This document shows positions 22,373 to 24,927 of a stretch of 24,927 bases of DNA, in pieces. This DNA is from an uncultured Eubacteriales bacterium. GTDB taxonomy: Bacteria > Bacillota > Clostridia > Christensenellales > Borkfalkiaceae. A program made the position numbers and the translations under genes. The stretch is taken from positions 1 through 24,927 of the forward strand of contig USHO01000008.1 in assembly GCA_900554485.1 (NCBI GenBank), read 5' to 3'. Position 1 is the stretch's first letter. Each line of letters opens with the position of its first letter. The notes beneath the pieces are model-generated. The model saw nothing but the letters and a program-made list of their open reading frames with translations. It was not told the origin of the DNA and made no database searches.

Positions 22373-22540
22373 TCAGTTCAAATGTTTTTTTTTACGATTT
22401 TTCTTTTTTGCCGCCTCGGCAACCTCTTCCTCGTCTCCGTCGAGCATTCCTTCTTCGTCTAAAATAGCGTCGATTTCTTCGTCGGAATATTCAAGCGGAA
22501 CTTCGTCGAGTTCTTCGAGTTCTTCTCTGTTCTTTTTCAT
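22373..22540 (-). CDS. Small charged protein (55 aa)
   Basis: An ORF between trpS and the HIRAN-like gene. It starts four bases after the trpS stop, with GGGTAA overlapping the trpS end as a possible weak ribosome site. The product is extremely acidic for the first 43 residues (repeated Glu-Glu and Asp-Glu pairs, e.g. EELEELDEVP and DGDEEEV) and ends in a strongly basic tail (KKKNRKKKHLN). No membrane helix or known domain is present. The codon pattern matches the neighbours and the frame fits the gap exactly, which supports a real gene. The charge split suggests protein or nucleic-acid binding, but that is a guess. Confidence 0.62.
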   Translation of the reverse strand: MKKNREELEELDEVPLEYSDEEIDAILDEEGMLDGDEEEVAEAAKKKNRKKKHLN

Positions 22541-22544
22541 CGTA

Positions 22545-23633
22545 TTACCCGCGTTTGTATTTTTCGGATTGAGCCTTTATCAGTTCTTCGTCCGAAAAGT
22601 AATTTATTTTCATTGCAGACTTTACTTCGTTAAGCGTCTTATAAGCAACTTTTTCAGCCTTTTCGCTGCCGTTTTTAAGCATGTCGTACACGGCGGGAAT
22701 ATCCTGCTCGAATTCGGCGCGGCGTTTTCTTATCGGGTCTAAAACCGACTGCAGAACTTCGTTAAGGAATCTCTTGACCTTCATGTCGCCCAATCCGCCG
22801 CGGGTATAGTGCGCTTTGAGTTCGTCAAGATTTGCGTAGTCTTGCAAAAACGCCTTGAAATGTTCGTCCGTCGCGAACGCGTCGAGATATGTGAACACGG
22901 CATTGCCTTCGAGTTTGCCGGGATCCGAAACCCTGATATGGTCGGGGTCGGTAAACATGCTCATGACCTTCGTTTTTACCTCGTCCGCCGTATCGGAAAG
23001 ATATATGCAGTTGCCGAGCGATTTGCTCATTTTCGCTTTTCCGTCGGTACCGGGCAGTCTCATGCAGACTTTGTTTTCGGGCAGAACGGCTTTTGCCTCG
23101 ACAAGCGTATCGCCGTAAACCGAATTGAATTTTCTTACGATTTCGTTCGTCTGCTCTATCATCGGCAGTTGGTCTTCGCCGACGGGCACTATATTCGCCC
23201 TGAACGCCGTTATATCCGCTGCCTGGCTTATGGGATATGTGAAAAATCCCACGGGTATACTCGTCTCGAAATTCCTCATCTGAATTTCGTTTTTGACCGT
23301 CGGGTTGCGTTGAAGACGCGACACCGTAACGAGGTTCATATAGTAAAACGACAATTCGGTAAGTTCCGGCACCTGAGACTGAATAAACATCGTAGTCTTG
23401 TCCGGCGAAAGCCCGCAGGAGAGGTAATCCAGCGTCACTTCGATTATGTTCTGTCTTACCTTTTCGGGATTTTCGGCATTGTCGGTCAATGCCTGAGCGT
23501 CGGCGATCATGACGTACATGCAGTCGTAATCGCCTTCGTTCTGCAACTGAACTCTTCTTTTAAGCGAGCCGACGTAATGTCCCACATGAAGTCTGCCCGT
23601 AGGACGGTCGCCCGTCAGAATGATTTTACCCAT
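22545..23633 (-). CDS. trpS: Tryptophanyl-tRNA synthetase
   Basis: A 362-residue class I aminoacyl-tRNA synthetase that charges tRNA-Trp. The HIGH-type signature is PTGRLHVGH (residues 11-19) and the KMSKS loop is intact (201-205). The segment YVMIADAQALTDN (40-52) and the stretch FFTYPISQAADI (130-141) are typical of TrpRS rather than TyrRS. Length is slightly above the usual 330-340. The start has GGAG eight bases before it and a promoter nearby. The leader is only about 24 bases, so there is no T-box here. It heads a unit with a 55-residue protein and a HIRAN-like protein. Confidence 0.96.
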   Translation of the reverse strand: MGKIILTGDRPTGRLHVGHYVGSLKRRVQLQNEGDYDCMYVMIADAQALTDNAENPEKVRQNIIEVTLDYLSCGLSPDKTTMFIQSQVPELTELSFYYMNLVTVSRLQRNPTVKNEIQMRNFETSIPVGFFTYPISQAADITAFRANIVPVGEDQLPMIEQTNEIVRKFNSVYGDTLVEAKAVLPENKVCMRLPGTDGKAKMSKSLGNCIYLSDTADEVKTKVMSMFTDPDHIRVSDPGKLEGNAVFTYLDAFATDEHFKAFLQDYANLDELKAHYTRGGLGDMKVKRFLNEVLQSVLDPIRKRRAEFEQDIPAVYDMLKNGSEKAEKVAYKTLNEVKSAMKINYFSDEELIKAQSEKYKRG

Positions 23634-23663
23634 ATTTCGCGCTCCGCAAAATTTTATATATCT

Positions 23664-23691
23664 ATTTTAGCACGTTTTCGCCTTTTGACAA
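23664..23691 (-). promoter_or_regulatory. Promoter of trpS
   Basis: On the minus strand TTGTCA (23686-23691) and TAAAAT (23664-23669) are separated by 16 bases, with the start expected near 23657. Confidence 0.65.
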
Positions 23692-23752
23692 AGCGTTTTC
23701 GCCGCCGAAAATAATTTAATTTATTTACGTTTTATTCGCCGACGCACGCGCA

Positions 23753-23758
23753 TATAAT
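23753..23758 (+). promoter_or_regulatory. Perfect -10 box upstream of the solute-binding-like gene
   Basis: TATAAT at 23753-23758; the -35 region is poor. The start would be near 23765, giving a leader of about 22 bases to the preferred ATG at 23787. Confidence 0.5.
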
Positions 23759-23786
23759 GTAACCGATGACAAGGAATACTCCGCAT

Positions 23787-24776
23787 ATGAAAAAAACGTC
23801 GGAAATCATCCTCTATATTCTGTTGATTTTCACGCTGGCGTTTACCCCTCTCGTCGCGGCTAAGAAAACTTTAAGCGAAGACGAGTCGCCCTTGAAACCC
23901 ACGCTTTACGATCGCATTCTGACGCTGTGGCACGTCGAAACGTTCGAGGGCGGCGTGGGATCCCGCGGGGATTTCCTTACGAAACGCGCGGTCGAATTCG
24001 GATCGGACGGATGCCACGTCCTGGTTAAAAAACACACCGCTGAAAGTGCGGAAATCGCCTTATCGCAGGGCGAACGACCCGACCTTGTATCCTTCGGCGC
24101 GGGCGCGGACTTCGTGGTTCCGCTGGTAAGAAGTTTTACCGTGAGGATAAACGGAGAACGAAAAACCGCTTACGCGTTCCCGTGGGCGCAGGGCGGATAT
24201 TTTCTTTTCCGTAAAAGCGGCGACGACAGCCCCATAAAGACGCTTACAGTGTCGGACGGCGGGCTTAACCTGCCGCTCAGCGCGGCGTACGCGTCGGCCA
24301 TAACCGCCGACATAATCGAAGTCGTAAAATCGGTAGACGCGTATATAAAACTCGTTTCGGGCAAGACCGACGCGCTTATAGGCACTCAGCGCGACATACG
24401 CAGATTTTCCGTCCGCGAGTTCGCATATTCGGTAACGCCGCTGGAAACGTTCGACGATTTATATCAATATATCGCCGTGACCGCCGACGACCCCGACGAT
24501 TTTGCCGCCGCGGAAAAATTCGCCGAATATCTTTTAAGCGATACGACGGGCGAAAAACTCGGCGGGCTGAATATGTTTTCGCCGTTCGCCGGAACCGAAA
24601 GGAACTATCCGCTAAGCGAATTCGACGAAAAAAAGACGACAAAAACCATAAATCCGCTGATTTCGGCAGAGAATTTAAGCGATATAAAGCGCGACCTGTA
24701 CGAAAGCGTGACGCAGAGAAAAAAGTGTTTTTCGTTTGAAAACTCGACCATAACGCCGTCAAACGCTTGTAATTAA
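23787..24776 (+). CDS. Secreted solute-binding-like protein upstream of murB (329 aa)
   Basis: The ATG at 23787 is preferred because AAGGA lies about 11 bases before it and the product begins with a signal or anchor helix (residues 5-24, ILYILLIFTLAFTPLVAA). An ATG at 23766 adds seven residues but would sit at the transcription start. The mature part resembles extracellular ABC binding proteins: ILTLWHVETFEGG, FLTKRAVEF, then ERPDLVSFG and AYAFPWAQGGYFLF, followed by a second lobe and a DDFAAAEKFAEYLLS helix. There is no lipobox cysteine, so it would be held by the N-terminal helix or released. No permease is next to it; murB follows within 35 bases. Confidence 0.75.
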   Translation: MKKTSEIILYILLIFTLAFTPLVAAKKTLSEDESPLKPTLYDRILTLWHVETFEGGVGSRGDFLTKRAVEFGSDGCHVLVKKHTAESAEIALSQGERPDLVSFGAGADFVVPLVRSFTVRINGERKTAYAFPWAQGGYFLFRKSGDDSPIKTLTVSDGGLNLPLSAAYASAITADIIEVVKSVDAYIKLVSGKTDALIGTQRDIRRFSVREFAYSVTPLETFDDLYQYIAVTADDPDDFAAAEKFAEYLLSDTTGEKLGGLNMFSPFAGTERNYPLSEFDEKKTTKTINPLISAENLSDIKRDLYESVTQRKKCFSFENSTITPSNACN

Positions 24777-24795
24777 GAATAATTTAATGTAAAAT
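24767..24795 (+). promoter_or_regulatory. Candidate promoter of murB
   Basis: TTGTAA (24767-24772) and TAAAAT (24790-24795) are separated by 17 bases and overlap the end of the preceding gene. The start would be about eight bases before the murB ATG, cutting into the ribosome site, so the call is weak. Confidence 0.35.
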
Positions 24796-24809
24796 AGGAG
24801 AGGATAAAA

Positions 24810-24927
24810 ATGCCGAACGCCGACGGAATGCAACCGATAGCCGATAAATACGTTTCCATTCTGACCCGCAATGCGGATATGTCGAAAAAATGTTCTTACG
24901 GAACGGGCGGCAAAGCCGACTATTATT
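24810..24927 (+). CDS. murB: UDP-N-acetylenolpyruvoylglucosamine reductase, N-terminal fragment
   Basis: The first 39 codons of a gene that runs off the right edge, starting seven or eight bases after GGAGAGGA. The visible residues end in ADMSKKCSYGTGGKADYY, which matches the conserved opening of MurB (normally a Thr/Ser-Phe-x-x-GGPAD pattern) at the edge of its FAD-binding domain. MurB reduces UDP-GlcNAc-enolpyruvate to UDP-MurNAc in peptidoglycan synthesis. Here Lys replaces the usual Pro in GGPAD. Catalytic residues are not in the window. Confidence 0.78.
   Translation, partial: MPNADGMQPIADKYVSILTRNADMSKKCSYGTGGKADYY

Noticed and set aside
23634..23660. T-box leader for trpS
   Set aside because: The predicted leader is only about 24 bases, far too short for a T-box.
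22809..23714. Plus-strand open frame (301 codons) opposite trpS
   Set aside because: It is the complement of an unmistakable TrpRS with intact signature motifs; composition is typical of a shadow frame.

Overview
The window looks like a chromosomal segment of an uncultured, gut-type Clostridia (Firmicutes) bacterium, probably in or near Christensenellales. That placement is inferred from gene families and signals: consensus sigma-A promoters with 16-18 base spacers, AGGAGG-type ribosome sites, CUT1 sugar-ABC genes with no local ATPase, QueT, oleate hydratase and RadC. No rRNA, tRNA, CRISPR array or intact insertion sequence was seen, and no gap between genes exceeds 300 bases.

Left part (1-7609). 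On the minus strand, RNase G (rng) is followed by a 49-residue lipoprotein and a truncated HNH-type protein. Divergently on the plus strand are four tightly packed genes: a membrane protein with a large acidic ectodomain, a single-pass membrane protein, a membrane-anchored ComEC-like metallo-beta-lactamase-fold protein, and a TetR-family regulator. Oleate hydratase (ohyA) follows with its own promoter.

Middle part (7670-16822). This is a self-contained, visibly more AT-rich sugar locus. A divergent AraC regulator faces a minus-strand operon encoding a 693-residue surface protein with two repeated domains and a Cys-containing C-terminal anchor, a solute-binding lipoprotein, two CUT1 permeases, a secreted Y_phosphatase3-type lipoprotein and a TIM-barrel-like lipoprotein. 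The locus sits between two nearly identical 24-base terminator hairpins. It is the best candidate for an undescribed system: surface capture, dephosphorylation and/or glycan cleavage outside the cell, then import.

Right part (16946-24927). Minus-strand genes are a YcjF/DUF697-like membrane protein, a Wzz plus tyrosine-kinase fusion and a QueT transporter. Plus-strand genes are a 76-residue membrane protein and radC. The radC leader carries a 159-base MITE-like element with 24-base terminal inverted repeats and flanking TA dinucleotides, lying exactly between promoter and ribosome site. A minus-strand unit follows: trpS, a 55-residue charged protein and a HIRAN-like protein. The window ends on the plus strand with a solute-binding-like protein and the start of murB.

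Regulatory signals were read by eye. Two promoters, for the 466-residue membrane protein and for the AraC gene, place the expected transcription start at or within 3 bases of the start codon, with no ribosome site, which suggests leaderless mRNAs.
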